A stretch of DNA of 64,000 nt from Streptomyces guryensis (GCF_021261325.1 NZ_JAJSBI010000012.1:124001-188000); one strand, 5' to 3'. Shown: positions 32,959-43,006, numbered from the stretch's first letter. The notes: generated by a model not told the origin, from the letters alone. Made by a program: numbers and translations.

Positions 32959-33405
32959 GCCCCCTCCAACGGGTCCCACGCGTCGGTGGTTACGACGCGG
33001 ATGCGGATCGTGACCCTGTGTTTCCGGATGCATCGGCCCCGCGCGAGGTCCGGGCGGCGCTCGAAGTGCCCCGGGTGGTGAACTCGGCGGCGCACGCCCC
33101 TGAGTGCATCGCTCCGCCTACTCCCGGTTGGTCTATGTCAAGTGAATCGCGCCGAGGCGACGCTGAGTTCATTCGAAGGGGTGGCGAATGGTGGCGTTTC
33201 CGGGATCGCCATGGCTGGACGGGTGATCGTAGGATTACTGTGAGTGCACGAGTCCTGGGGGCACATGCGCTCGTGGGTATGCCGGAGGCAAGTAGGTATC
33301 CCGTTCGAAGGGTGAGAACCGGCGGACGGGCGGCTGTACTTACCGGCATTCTGATAGGGCTTGGCGCACTCAGCGACAAGTGGTCTCAGGGATGGGGGCG
33401 TTCCA
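32959..33405. other. 447-bp divergent promoter region, Prim-Pol-like gene / nsdA
   Basis: No gene supported. The part nearest nsdA (33125-33360) is less GC-rich than average. A TAGGAT hexamer at 33230-33235 could be a -10 element for nsdA, but I found no convincing -35 at the right distance. No repeat or RNA fold recognised. Confidence 0.35.
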
Positions 33406-34896
33406 GTGAGCGGCAACGGCGGAAGCGGGACGACCGCGACCAGCACGGACAAGCGCCCCAACGAGCTGCTCGCGTCCTGGTTCGTGCGCAGCGGCTGGTC
33501 GAAGGGCGAACTCGCCCGTCAAGTCAACCGCAGGGCACGCCAGTTGGGCGCCAATCACATCTCCACGGACACCTCCCGGGTGCGCCGCTGGCTGGACGGC
33601 GAGAACCCCCGCGAACCCATCCCCAGGATCCTGTCCGAGCTGTTCTCCGAGCGCTTCGGCTGCGTGGTCTCCGTCGAGGACCTCGGCCTGCGCGCCGCCC
33701 GTCAGTCACCGTCCGTGTCCGGCGTCGACCTGCCCTGGACGGGCCCGCAGGCGGTGGCCCTGCTCAGCGAGTTCTCGCGCAGCGACCTCATGCTGGCGCG
33801 GCGCGGCTTCCTCGGGACCTCGCTGGCCCTGTCCGCGGGCCCGTCCCTCATCGAGCCCATGCAGCGCTGGCTGGTGCCCTCGCCCCAGGCCCCGCAGCCC
33901 GAGCCGGAGCCGGAGCCGCCGGCTGCGTCCCGTCGGCCCGGCCGGCTCTCCAAGCCCGAGCTGGACCTCCTGGAGTCCACGACGGTGATGTTCCGGCAGT
34001 GGGACGCCCAGTGCGGCGGTGGCCTGCGCCGCAAGGCGGTCGTCGGCCAGCTGCACGAGGTGACGGACCTCCTCCAGGAGCCCCAGCCCGCGGCCACCAC
34101 CCGGAAGCTGTTCAAGGTCGCCGGGGAGCTGGCGGAGCTCGCGGGCTGGATGTCGTACGACGTCGGGCTCCAGCCGACCGCCCAGAAGTACTTCGTCCTC
34201 GCCCTGCACGCCGCCAAGGAGGCGGGCGACAAGCCGCTCGGCTCGTATGTCCTGTCCAGCATGAGCCGCCAGATGATCCACCTCGGCCGGCCCGACGACG
34301 CGCTGGAACTGATCCACCTCGCGCAGTACGGCAGCCGGGACTGCGCCAGCCCCCGCACCCAGTCGATGCTGTATGCGATGGAGGCCCGCGCCTACGCCAA
34401 CATGGGGCAGCCCGGCAAGTGCAAGCGGGCGGTCCGAATGGCCGAGGACACCTTCGCGGACGTGGACGAGTGGGACGAGCCGGACCCCGACTGGATCCGC
34501 TTCTTCTCCGAGGCCGAGCTGCACGGCGAGAACTCCCACTCCTACCGTGACCTCGCCTACGTCGCGGGCCGCAGCCCCACCTACGCGTCCCTGGCCGAGC
34601 CGGTGATGCAGCGGGCCGTCGAGCTGTTCTCCCGGGACGCCGAGCACCAGCGCTCGTATGCACTGAACCTGATCGGCATGGCCACGGTGCACCTGCTGCA
34701 GCGTGAGCCGGAGCGGAGCACGGTGCTGGCCGAGAAGGCCATGCACATCGCCAAGAAGGTCCGCTCCGAGCGCGTGAACACTCGTATCCGAAAGACGGTC
34801 GACACGGCCGTACGCGATTTCGGGGACCTCGCCGAGGTCGTGGACCTCACCGAGAAGCTCGCGGTCGAACTCCCGGAGACCGCCGAGGCGGTCTGA
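33406..34896 (+). CDS. nsdA: Negative regulator of differentiation NsdA
   Basis: A 496-residue protein matching NsdA of S. coelicolor, whose loss raises antibiotic production and sporulation. The first ~110 residues form an HTH-like domain (WFVRSGWSKGELARQVNRRA, TDTSRVRRWLDGENPR), followed by a hydrophobic RRGFLGTSLALSAG stretch, a Pro/Glu-rich linker and a helical TPR-like C-terminal half (DLLQEPQPAATTRKLFKVAG onward). Start: GTG giving SGNGGSGTTATS, after a GGGGG site; a TTG start 15 codons upstream is possible. Position next to the Prim-Pol-like gene and amtB agrees with S. coelicolor order. Confidence 0.88.
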   Translation: MSGNGGSGTTATSTDKRPNELLASWFVRSGWSKGELARQVNRRARQLGANHISTDTSRVRRWLDGENPREPIPRILSELFSERFGCVVSVEDLGLRAARQSPSVSGVDLPWTGPQAVALLSEFSRSDLMLARRGFLGTSLALSAGPSLIEPMQRWLVPSPQAPQPEPEPEPPAASRRPGRLSKPELDLLESTTVMFRQWDAQCGGGLRRKAVVGQLHEVTDLLQEPQPAATTRKLFKVAGELAELAGWMSYDVGLQPTAQKYFVLALHAAKEAGDKPLGSYVLSSMSRQMIHLGRPDDALELIHLAQYGSRDCASPRTQSMLYAMEARAYANMGQPGKCKRAVRMAEDTFADVDEWDEPDPDWIRFFSEAELHGENSHSYRDLAYVAGRSPTYASLAEPVMQRAVELFSRDAEHQRSYALNLIGMATVHLLQREPERSTVLAEKAMHIAKKVRSERVNTRIRKTVDTAVRDFGDLAEVVDLTEKLAVELPETAEAV

Positions 34897-35209
34897 AACC
34901 CCTGTCCCCGGCCACGGCCGGCCCTCCCGAACAGCCCGACTCGGCTCCCCCATGCCAGGTCATCGGAAGGCCGCCCGTGGCCGGTTTTCACCTTCGGTGA
35001 AGGTTGCGCCACGATAACGATGAGCACGCCCGGCATCCGGCAGTTCATCGAGGCGTAACACGCAGGGCGCCTTCGTCACGGCGGCGAAACAACGAGGGGC
35101 TTCCAACGAAACCGCGCTGCGCCAATCTCATGGCGCATAACCGGCCCACCCCTCATGACCGCTTCAGGCTTCGCCCGCACGGGGCCGTACCAATGACGAG
35201 GAGACGCCG
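34897..35209 (+). promoter_or_regulatory. amtB promoter region with GlnR-type box
   Basis: This 313-bp gap carries GTCAC-N6-GAAAC at 35075-35090, a perfect fit to the GTnAC-N6-GAAAC GlnR site, and a weaker half pair (GTAAC at 35055-35059) 20 bases upstream. GlnR activates amtB-glnK-glnD under nitrogen limitation in Streptomyces. A small hairpin TTCACC-TTC-GGTGAA at about 34987-35001 may end the nsdA transcript. Confidence 0.8.
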
Positions 35210-36550
35210 ATGGCATCAGCCGCCATCACGCTTGCCGCGGAGGCACCCAAGCTGTCCTCCGCGAACACAGGCTTCATGCTTATTGCATCCGCCCTGGTAC
35301 TGATCATGACGCCGGGCCTCGCCTTCTTCTACGGAGGCATGGTCCGCGTCAAGAGCACTCTCAACATGCTGATGATGAGCTTCATCAGCATGGGCATCGT
35401 CACCATTCTGTGGGTGCTCTACGGCTTCTCCCTCGCCTTCGGCACGAACAACAGCCTCATCGGCTGGGACTCCGACTGGTTCGGCCTCCGCAAGATCGGG
35501 CTGACGGAGCTGTGGCCCGGCTACACCATCCCGATCTTCGTCTTCATGATCTTCCAGATGATGTTCGCCATCATCACTCCGGCCCTGATAAGCGGCGCCC
35601 TCGCGGACCGCGTCAAGTTCTCGGCCTGGGCGCTGTTCGTCGCCCTGTGGCTCACGGTCGTCTACGTCCCGATCGCCCACTGGGTGTGGGGCGCCGACGG
35701 CTGGGCCTTCAAGCTCGGCGTGATCGACTTCGCCGGTGGTACCGCGGTCCACATCAACGCCGGTGCCGGCGCACTCGGCGTCATCCTGGTCATCGGCAAG
35801 CGCGTCGGCTTCAAGAAGGACCCGATGCGCCCGCACAGCCTCCCGCTGGTCATGCTCGGCGCCGGTCTGCTGTGGTTCGGCTGGTTCGGCTTCAACGCCG
35901 GCTCGTGGCTCGGCAACGACGACGGCGTCGGCGCGCTGATGTTCGTCAACACGCAGGTCGCCACCGCTGCCGCGATGCTGGCCTGGCTCGCCTACGAGAA
36001 GATCCGGCACGGCGCGTTCACCACGCTGGGTGCCGCCTCCGGCGCGGTCGCCGGTCTGGTCGCGATCACCCCGTCCGGCGGTGCGGTCTCCCCGATCGGC
36101 GCGATCGCCGTCGGCGCCATCGCCGGTGTCGCCTGCGCCGCGGCCGTGGGCCTGAAGTACAAGTTCGGCTTCGACGACTCCCTCGACGTCGTCGGCGTCC
36201 ACATGGTCGGCGGCATCATCGGCTCCCTGCTCATCGGCTTCTTCGCCACCGGCAAGGGCCAGTCCACCGCGACGGGCGTCTTCTACGGCGACCACTCCTT
36301 CACCCAGCTGTGGAAGCAGTGCGCCGGTGTCGGGGCGGTCCTCGCCTACTCCCTGATCGCCTCCGCGGTCCTCGCCTTCCTCCTCGACAAGACCATCGGA
36401 ATGCGGGTCACCGAGGACGAGGAGATCTCCGGTATCGACCAGGCCGAGCACGCCGAGACCGCATACGACTTCAGCGGCGCCGGTGGCGGCGTCGTCGGAA
36501 CCGCCGTTTCCGCCCTGGCGGGCGCCGAGTCGAAGAAGGTGGACGCATGA
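35210..36550 (+). CDS. amtB: Ammonium transporter
   Basis: A 446-residue Amt/Rh channel with eleven predicted spans. Signatures: LAFFYGGMVRVKSTLNML after helix 1, PIAHWVWG and GVHMVGGIIGSLLIG carrying the twin pore histidines, and DFAGGTAVHINAGAGAL (family signature). The cytoplasmic tail (MRVTEDEEISGIDQAEHAETAYD) is the GlnK contact region. First gene of amtB-glnK-glnD; its stop overlaps the glnK ATG (ATGA). An upstream GlnR box indicates nitrogen control. Confidence 0.97.
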   Translation: MASAAITLAAEAPKLSSANTGFMLIASALVLIMTPGLAFFYGGMVRVKSTLNMLMMSFISMGIVTILWVLYGFSLAFGTNNSLIGWDSDWFGLRKIGLTELWPGYTIPIFVFMIFQMMFAIITPALISGALADRVKFSAWALFVALWLTVVYVPIAHWVWGADGWAFKLGVIDFAGGTAVHINAGAGALGVILVIGKRVGFKKDPMRPHSLPLVMLGAGLLWFGWFGFNAGSWLGNDDGVGALMFVNTQVATAAAMLAWLAYEKIRHGAFTTLGAASGAVAGLVAITPSGGAVSPIGAIAVGAIAGVACAAAVGLKYKFGFDDSLDVVGVHMVGGIIGSLLIGFFATGKGQSTATGVFYGDHSFTQLWKQCAGVGAVLAYSLIASAVLAFLLDKTIGMRVTEDEEISGIDQAEHAETAYDFSGAGGGVVGTAVSALAGAESKKVDA

Positions 36551-36885
36551 AGCTCATCACCGCCGTCGTGAAGCCCCACCGGCTCGACGAGATCAAGGAG
36601 GCCCTGCAGGCCTTCGGAGTCCACGGCCTGACGGTCACCGAGGCGAGCGGCTACGGTCGTCAGCGGGGCCACACCGAGGTCTACCGCGGTGCCGAGTACA
36701 CCGTCGACCTGGTTCCCAAGATCCGTATCGAGGTACTGGCCGAGGACGACGACGCCGAGCAGCTGATCGAGGTCATCGTCAAGGCGGCCCGAACCGGCAA
36801 GATCGGTGACGGCAAGGTCTGGTCCGTCCCGGTCGAGACGGCCGTACGGGTCCGGACCGGCGAGCGCGGCCCGGACGCGCTCTAA
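36547..36885 (+). CDS. glnK: Nitrogen regulatory PII protein
   Basis: A 112-residue PII trimer subunit, MKLITAVVKPHRLDEIKEAL. The T-loop has Tyr51 (RGAEYTVDLVPK), the residue modified in PII proteins; in Streptomyces it is adenylylated by GlnD rather than uridylylated (established for S. coelicolor). GKIGDGKVW is the B-loop. Overlaps amtB by four bases; binds AmtB to block uptake. Confidence 0.97.
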   Translation: MKLITAVVKPHRLDEIKEALQAFGVHGLTVTEASGYGRQRGHTEVYRGAEYTVDLVPKIRIEVLAEDDDAEQLIEVIVKAARTGKIGDGKVWSVPVETAVRVRTGERGPDAL

Positions 36886-36909
36886 CAGAAGAAGAACAGG
36901 AGCTGCTGG

Positions 36910-39357
36910 GTGTCGAGCACGGACGTGCACAAGGAAGCTGAAGACTCGGGACCCAGCGGCTATGCGGCGGCCCGGCTGCGTCTCCTCACCGAGGGGGCGC
37001 AGTCCGGGCCGCCGCGCCGTAAGGCGCTGTCGGAACTGACCGACGACTGGCTGACGGGCCTCTTCGCCGCGGGCGCCGAGGACCTGCGCGGCGCGTCCCT
37101 GGTCGCCGTCGGCGGCTACGGGCGCGGTGAGCTCTCCCCACGCAGCGACCTGGACCTGCTCCTCCTCCACGACGGCGGCGACCCCAAGGCGGTCGCCGCC
37201 CTGGCCGACCGCATCTGGTACCCCGTCTGGGATCTCGGCCTCGCCCTGGACCACTCGGTCCGTACCCCCGCCGAGGCCCGCAAGACGGCGGGCGAGGATC
37301 TGAAAGTCCAGCTCGGCCTCCTGGACGCCCGACACATCGCCGGCGACCTGGGCCTGACGGCCGGTCTGCGGACGGCCGTCCTCGCCGACTGGCGCAACCA
37401 GGCGCCGAAACGTCTCCCCGAACTCCAGGAGCTGTGCGCAGAACGCGCCGAGCGCCAGGGCGAGCTGCAGTACCTGCTGGAACCGGACCTGAAGGAAGCC
37501 CGCGGGGGTCTGCGCGACGCCACCGCCCTGCGTGCCGTCGCCGCCTCCTGGCTGGCCGACGCCCCGCGCGAGGGCCTCGACGACGCCCGCCGCCGGCTCC
37601 TCGACGTCCGTGACGCCCTGCACCTGACCACCGGCCGGGCGACCGACCGGCTCGCGCTGCAGGAGCAGGACCAGGTCGCCGCCGAGCTCGGCCTGCTGGA
37701 CGCCGACACGCTGCTGCGGCAGGTGTACGAGGCGGCACGGGTCATCTCGTACGCCAGTGACGTCACCTGGCGCGAAGTGGCGCGCGTGCTGCGGTCGCGC
37801 GCCGTACGGCCGCGGCTGCGCGCCATGCTGGGCGGCGGAAAGCCGGTCCCCGAGCGCTCCCCGCTCGCCGAGGGCGTGGTCGAGCAGGACGGCGAGGTGG
37901 TGCTCGCCCGGGCCGCGCGCCCCGAGCGCGACCCCGTCCTGCCGCTGCGCGCCGCGGCCGCCGCCGCACAGGCCGGCCTCCCGCTCTCCCTGCACGCCGT
38001 ACGGCGCATGGCGGCGACCGTACGCCCCCTGCCCACGCCCTGGCCCGCCGAGGCCCGTGAACAGCTGGTCACCCTGCTCGGCTCCGGGCACCCCACCATC
38101 GACGTCTGGGAGGCGCTGGAGGCGGAGGGCCTGATCACACAGCTGCTGCCGGACTGGGAGCGGGTGCGCTGCCGCCCGCAGCGCAACGCCGTGCACATCT
38201 GGACCGTCGACCGGCACCTGATCGAGACGGCCGTACGGGCCTCCGAGTTCACCCGCCGCGTGCACCGGCCCGACCTGCTCCTGGTCGCCGCACTGCTGCA
38301 CGACATCGGCAAGGGCTGGCCCGGCGACCACTCGGTGGCCGGCGAGATCATCGCCAAGGACGTGGCCGCCCGTATCGGCTTCGACCGCGACGACGTGGCC
38401 GTTCTCTCCACCCTCGTACGTCACCATCTGCTGCTGGTCGAGACGGCCACCCGCCGCGATCTGGAGGACCCGGCCACCGTCCGTTCGGTCGCGGAGGCGG
38501 TCGGCTCGCAGCACACCCTGGAGCTGCTGCACGCGCTGACCGAGGCGGACGCCCTGGCCACAGGCCCGGCCGCCTGGTCGTCCTGGCGCGGTTCGCTCGT
38601 CGCCGACCTGGTGAAGCGGGTCGCCGCCGTACTCGCCGGGGACGTGCTCGACGAGCCCGAGGCCGCCGCGCCCACCGCCGAGCAGGAGCGGCTCGCCATC
38701 GAGGCGGTCGCCACGGGCAGTCCGGTGCTGTCCCTGCGTGCCCAGACCGAGCCGCCGGCGGAGGACCAGCCGTCCGGCGACCCGGAGCCGCTCGGCGTCG
38801 AGCTGCTCATCGCCGTACCGGACCAGGCGGGTGTGCTGCCCGCGGTGGCCGGTGTCCTCGCCATGCACCGCCTGACGGTGCGCACCGCCGAGCTGCGCGC
38901 CCTGGACCTGCCGGACGGCGTCGAGGGCTCCATCCTGCTGCTGGACTGGCGGGTGGCCGCCGAGTACGGCTCACTGCCCCAGGCGGCCCGGCTGCGCGCC
39001 GATCTCGTACGGGCGCTGGACGGATCCCTGGACATCGCCGGACGCCTCGCCGAGCGCGACGCGGCGTATCCGCGCCGCCGGGGTGTCGTGGCGCCACCGC
39101 CGCGGGTGGCGGTCGCGTCGGCCGCGTCCCGGCTGGCCACTGTGATCGAGGTGCGGGCGCAGGACGCCCCGGGTCTGCTGTTCCGGATCGGGCGGGCCCT
39201 GGAGGACGCGAGCGTCCGGGTGCGCAGCGCGCACGTCTCCACACTGGGCGCGAACGCCGTGGACGCCTTCTACGTGACCGGGCCCGAGGGAGCGCCGCTG
39301 CCGGGCGACGAGGCGGCCTCCCTGGCCCGGAAACTGGAGGAGACATTGCGGGGGTGA
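36910..39357 (+). CDS. glnD: PII nucleotidyltransferase GlnD
   Basis: An 815-residue bifunctional sensor. Order: nucleotidyltransferase domain with GGYGRGELSPRSDLDLLLLHDG (about residue 70), linker, HD phosphohydrolase domain with LLHDIGKGWPGDHS and LVRHHLLL (about 455-500), and two C-terminal ACT domains for glutamine sensing (from GVELLIAVPDQAGVLPAV and ATVIEVRAQDAPGLLFRIG). In actinomycetes it adenylylates GlnK Tyr51. Start GTG after AGGAG, 24 bases after glnK. Confidence 0.95.
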   Translation: MSSTDVHKEAEDSGPSGYAAARLRLLTEGAQSGPPRRKALSELTDDWLTGLFAAGAEDLRGASLVAVGGYGRGELSPRSDLDLLLLHDGGDPKAVAALADRIWYPVWDLGLALDHSVRTPAEARKTAGEDLKVQLGLLDARHIAGDLGLTAGLRTAVLADWRNQAPKRLPELQELCAERAERQGELQYLLEPDLKEARGGLRDATALRAVAASWLADAPREGLDDARRRLLDVRDALHLTTGRATDRLALQEQDQVAAELGLLDADTLLRQVYEAARVISYASDVTWREVARVLRSRAVRPRLRAMLGGGKPVPERSPLAEGVVEQDGEVVLARAARPERDPVLPLRAAAAAAQAGLPLSLHAVRRMAATVRPLPTPWPAEAREQLVTLLGSGHPTIDVWEALEAEGLITQLLPDWERVRCRPQRNAVHIWTVDRHLIETAVRASEFTRRVHRPDLLLVAALLHDIGKGWPGDHSVAGEIIAKDVAARIGFDRDDVAVLSTLVRHHLLLVETATRRDLEDPATVRSVAEAVGSQHTLELLHALTEADALATGPAAWSSWRGSLVADLVKRVAAVLAGDVLDEPEAAAPTAEQERLAIEAVATGSPVLSLRAQTEPPAEDQPSGDPEPLGVELLIAVPDQAGVLPAVAGVLAMHRLTVRTAELRALDLPDGVEGSILLLDWRVAAEYGSLPQAARLRADLVRALDGSLDIAGRLAERDAAYPRRRGVVAPPPRVAVASAASRLATVIEVRAQDAPGLLFRIGRALEDASVRVRSAHVSTLGANAVDAFYVTGPEGAPLPGDEAASLARKLEETLRG

Positions 39358-39452
39358 CCGCGATGTAGGTGCGGGCGGGGACGATTGTCTTGCGCGGCCC
39401 GATACCCTGGAAGACGCTCATACTGCCCCCGACTCCGAGGACCGACGCCGCC

Positions 39453-41006
39453 GTGTTCGACACTCTCTCCGATCGCCTGTCAGCGACCTTCAAGAATCTG
39501 CGCGGCAAGGGGCGTCTGAGCGAGGCGGACATCGACGCCACCGCGCGCGAGATCCGCATCGCCCTCCTCGAGGCGGACGTGGCCCTGCCCGTCGTCCGGG
39601 CGTTCATCAAGAACGTCAAGGAGCGCGCCCTCGGTCCCGAGGTCTCCGGTACGCGGTACCCCGCCCAGCGGGTCCTGGACATCGTCAACGACGAGCTGGT
39701 CACCGTCCTGGGCGGCCAGACCCGCCGCCTGCGGTTCGCCAAGCAGCCGCCGACCGTGATCATGCTCGCGGGTCTGCAGGGTGCAGGTAAGACCACCCTC
39801 GCGGGCAAGCTCGCCAAGCACCTCAAGGAAGAGGGCCACTCGCCGCTCCTGGTCGCCGCCGACCTCCAGCGCCCGAACGCGGTCACCCAGCTGAGCGTCG
39901 TCGCCGAGCGGGCGGGCGTGGCCGTCTTCGCCCCGGAACCGGGCAACGGCGTGGGCGACCCCGTCCAGGTCGCCAAGGACTCCGTCCAGCACGCCAGGAC
40001 CAAGGTCCACGACATCGTCATCGTCGACACCGCCGGCCGCCTCGGCATCGACCAGGAGATGATGCAGCAGGCCGCGGACATCCGGGACGCGGTCTCGCCG
40101 GACGAGATCCTCTTCGTCGTCGACGCGATGATCGGCCAGGACGCCGTCAACACGGCGGAGGCCTTCCGCGACGGCGTCGGCTTCGACGGTGTGGTCCTCT
40201 CCAAGCTCGACGGTGACGCCCGCGGTGGTGCGGCCCTGTCGATCGCCTCGGTGACCGGCAAGCCGATCATGTTCGCCTCGAGCGGCGAGAAGCTGGACGA
40301 CTTCGACGTCTTCCACCCGGACCGGATGGCCTCCCGCATCCTCGACATGGGTGACCTCGCCACCCTGTTCGAGAAGGCGGGGAAGGAGTTCAGCGAGGAA
40401 GAGGCCGCCAAGATGGCCTCCAAGCTCGCCTCCAAGAAGGGCCAGGACTTCACCCTGGACGACTTCCTGGCCCAGATGGAGCAGGTCAGGAAGATGGGCA
40501 GCATCTCCAAGCTGCTCGGCATGATGCCCGGCATGGGTCAGATCAAGGAGCAGATCAACAACATCGACGAGCGGGACGTCGACCGCACGGCCGCCATCAT
40601 CAAGTCGATGACCCCGGCCGAGCGCGCCGACGCCACGATCATCAACGGCTCCCGCCGCGCCCGTATCGCCAAGGGCTCCGGCGTCGAGGTCAGCGCGGTG
40701 AAGAACCTCGTCGAGCGGTTCTTCGAGGCCCGCAAGATGATGTCCCGCATGGCCCAGGGCGGCGGCATGCCGGGAATGCCCGGGATTCCGGGCATGGGCG
40801 GCGGTCCGGGCCGTACCAAGAAGCAGCCCAAGCAGGCCAAGGGCAAGCAGCGTTCGGGCAACCCGATGAAGCGCAAGCAGCAGGAGCAGGAGGAGGCCGC
40901 ACGCCGGGCCGCCGCCGCTCAGGGCGGCAACGCCTTCGGTGTGCCGGGCCAGCAGGCGACGCAGGACTTCGAGCTCCCGGACGAGTTCAAGAAGTTCATG
41001 GGCTGA
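39453..41006 (+). CDS. ffh: Signal recognition particle protein Ffh
   Basis: A 517-residue SRP54 homologue. N domain, then G domain with LQGAGKTTLAGKLA, DLQRPNAVTQL, DTAGRLGID and SKLDGDARGG, then the Met-rich M domain (KMGSISKLLGMMPGMGQI, SRRARIAKGSG) that binds signal sequences and SRP RNA, and a disordered tail rich in Met-Pro-Gly and Lys/Gln. GTG start giving VFDTLSDRLSATFKNLRGKG. The SRP RNA gene is not in the window. Partner of FtsY. Confidence 0.96.
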   Translation: MFDTLSDRLSATFKNLRGKGRLSEADIDATAREIRIALLEADVALPVVRAFIKNVKERALGPEVSGTRYPAQRVLDIVNDELVTVLGGQTRRLRFAKQPPTVIMLAGLQGAGKTTLAGKLAKHLKEEGHSPLLVAADLQRPNAVTQLSVVAERAGVAVFAPEPGNGVGDPVQVAKDSVQHARTKVHDIVIVDTAGRLGIDQEMMQQAADIRDAVSPDEILFVVDAMIGQDAVNTAEAFRDGVGFDGVVLSKLDGDARGGAALSIASVTGKPIMFASSGEKLDDFDVFHPDRMASRILDMGDLATLFEKAGKEFSEEEAAKMASKLASKKGQDFTLDDFLAQMEQVRKMGSISKLLGMMPGMGQIKEQINNIDERDVDRTAAIIKSMTPAERADATIINGSRRARIAKGSGVEVSAVKNLVERFFEARKMMSRMAQGGGMPGMPGIPGMGGGPGRTKKQPKQAKGKQRSGNPMKRKQQEQEEAARRAAAAQGGNAFGVPGQQATQDFELPDEFKKFMG

Positions 41007-41056
41007 GTTCACCCGGTGCGCGTGCCAGGGGTGGGGCCTTGTCGTAACGTCCGTTT

Positions 41057-42994
41057 ATGACCAATCCCGCCCCGCCGCGCAAGTCGCCCGACCAGCCCTG
41101 GCGTTCCGAGGGCACTCCCGAGGAGCCGCCCAGGCCGCCGGGTGGGCGGAAGATGCGCGGCGGCTGGTGGAGCCTGATCCTGACCGCGCTGGTCGTGTAC
41201 CTGATCGCGAATCTGATCCTGTCGTTCTTCAACGAGGGCAACGAGCCGACGATCTCGTACACCGAGTTCAGCAAGCAGGTCGACGCGGGCAACGTCAAGA
41301 AGATCTACGCCAAGGGCAACGCGATCCAGGGCCAGCTCAAGAAGCAGCAGAGCAACCCGGACGGTGGCGGCAAGTACACCAAGTTCAGCACCGAGCGGCC
41401 TACGTTCGCGAGCGACAAGATCTGGGACGACCTGACCAAGCACAACGTCACGGTCACGGCGGCGCCGGTCGTCCAGCACCGCAGCTTTCTGGCCAATCTG
41501 CTGATCTCGCTGGCCCCGATGCTGCTGCTGATCGCGGTGTGGGTCTTCATCGCGCGGCGGATGAGCACCGGGCTGGGCGGCGCGGGCGGGATGCTCGGCC
41601 GCAAGGCGCCGCCCAAGCCGGTGGAGCTGGAGCCGGGCGCCACGCGCACGACCTTCGAGGACGTGGCGGGCATCGACGAGGTCGAGGGCGAGCTCAACGA
41701 CGTCGTCGACTTCCTGAAGAACCCGGACGCCTACCGCAGGATGGGCGCCAAGATGCCGCGGGGCGTGCTGCTCGCGGGCCCGCCCGGCACCGGCAAGACC
41801 CTCCTGGCGCGCGCCGTCGCCGGCGAGGCGGGTGTGCCGTTCTTCTCGGCGTCCGCCTCCGAGTTCATCGAGATGATCGTGGGCGTCGGCGCCTCACGGG
41901 TGCGTGAACTGTTCGCGGAGGCCCGCAAGGTGGCCCCGTCGATCATCTTCATCGACGAGATCGACACCATCGGGCGGGCCCGCGGCGGCGGCTCCGGCAT
42001 GGGCGGCCACGACGAGCGCGAACAGACGCTGAACCAGATCCTGACCGAGATGGACGGCTTCTCGGGTTCGGAGGGAGTCATCGTCATCGCGGCCACCAAC
42101 CGCGCCGACGTCCTGGACCCGGCCCTGACCCGTCCGGGCCGCTTCGACCGGGTGGTCATGGTCTCGCCCCCGGACCGCGGCGGCCGCGAGGCCATCCTGC
42201 AGATCCACACCCGCGAGATCCCGCTCTCGAAGGACGTCGACCTCGGTCAGGTGGCCCGTACGACCCCGGGCATGACCGGCGCCGAACTGGCCAACCTCGC
42301 CAACGAGGCGGCCCTGCTCGCCGTCAAGCGCAAACAGGAGCGGGTGACGCAGTCCGACCTCTCCGAGGCCCTGGAGAAGGTCCAACTGGGCGCCGAACGG
42401 CCCCTGGTCATGCCTGAGGAGGAGCGCCGCCGCACCGCCTACCACGAGAGCGGCCACGCCCTGCTCGGCATGCTCCAGCCCGGCGCCGACCCCGTCCGCA
42501 AGATCACCATCGTCCCGCGCGGCCGGGCCCTCGGCGTCACGCTCTCCACGCCGGAGTCCGACAAGTACGCGTACACCGAGGAGTACCTGCGCGGCCGGAT
42601 CATCGGCGCCCTCGGCGGCATGGCGGCGGAACAGGTCGTCTACGGGGTCGTCACGACCGGCGCGGAGAACGACCTGGAGCAGGTCACCAACATCGCGCGC
42701 GGCATGGTCGCCCGGTGGGGCATGAGCGAGCGCGTCGGCCGGCTGTCCGCCCTCCCCAGCGACGCCCAGCAGGCGTACGGCCTCGCGGCCGCCCCGCAGA
42801 CCCTCGACGTGATCGACGGCGAGATGCGCCGGATCGTCGACGAGTGCTACGCGGAGGCGTGCCGCAAGCTGAGCGACCACCGCGGTCAACTGGACGCCCT
42901 CGCCCAGGCGTTGCTGGAGCGGGAGACCCTGGAGGAGGCGGACGCGTACCGGATCGCGGGGATCACGAGGCTGGCGAAGGTCGACGGTTCCTGA
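41057..42994 (+). CDS. ftsH: ATP-dependent zinc metalloprotease FtsH (second-type)
   Basis: A 645-residue membrane AAA+ protease. Two spans (about 37-57 and 150-170) flank a short external domain; AAA domain has Walker A GPPGTGKTLLA, Walker B IIFIDEID, and the second region of homology TRPGRFDR; protease motif HESGH (463-467). It degrades damaged membrane proteins. Odd: the pore loop reads EMIVGVG, with Ile274 where FtsH usually has Phe (EMFVGVG). It lacks the long C-terminal tail of the other streptomycete FtsH. Follows ffh by 50 bases. Confidence 0.95.
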   Translation: MTNPAPPRKSPDQPWRSEGTPEEPPRPPGGRKMRGGWWSLILTALVVYLIANLILSFFNEGNEPTISYTEFSKQVDAGNVKKIYAKGNAIQGQLKKQQSNPDGGGKYTKFSTERPTFASDKIWDDLTKHNVTVTAAPVVQHRSFLANLLISLAPMLLLIAVWVFIARRMSTGLGGAGGMLGRKAPPKPVELEPGATRTTFEDVAGIDEVEGELNDVVDFLKNPDAYRRMGAKMPRGVLLAGPPGTGKTLLARAVAGEAGVPFFSASASEFIEMIVGVGASRVRELFAEARKVAPSIIFIDEIDTIGRARGGGSGMGGHDEREQTLNQILTEMDGFSGSEGVIVIAATNRADVLDPALTRPGRFDRVVMVSPPDRGGREAILQIHTREIPLSKDVDLGQVARTTPGMTGAELANLANEAALLAVKRKQERVTQSDLSEALEKVQLGAERPLVMPEEERRRTAYHESGHALLGMLQPGADPVRKITIVPRGRALGVTLSTPESDKYAYTEEYLRGRIIGALGGMAAEQVVYGVVTTGAENDLEQVTNIARGMVARWGMSERVGRLSALPSDAQQAYGLAAAPQTLDVIDGEMRRIVDECYAEACRKLSDHRGQLDALAQALLERETLEEADAYRIAGITRLAKVDGS

Positions 42995-43006
42995 GGTGCG
43001 CGGGGC

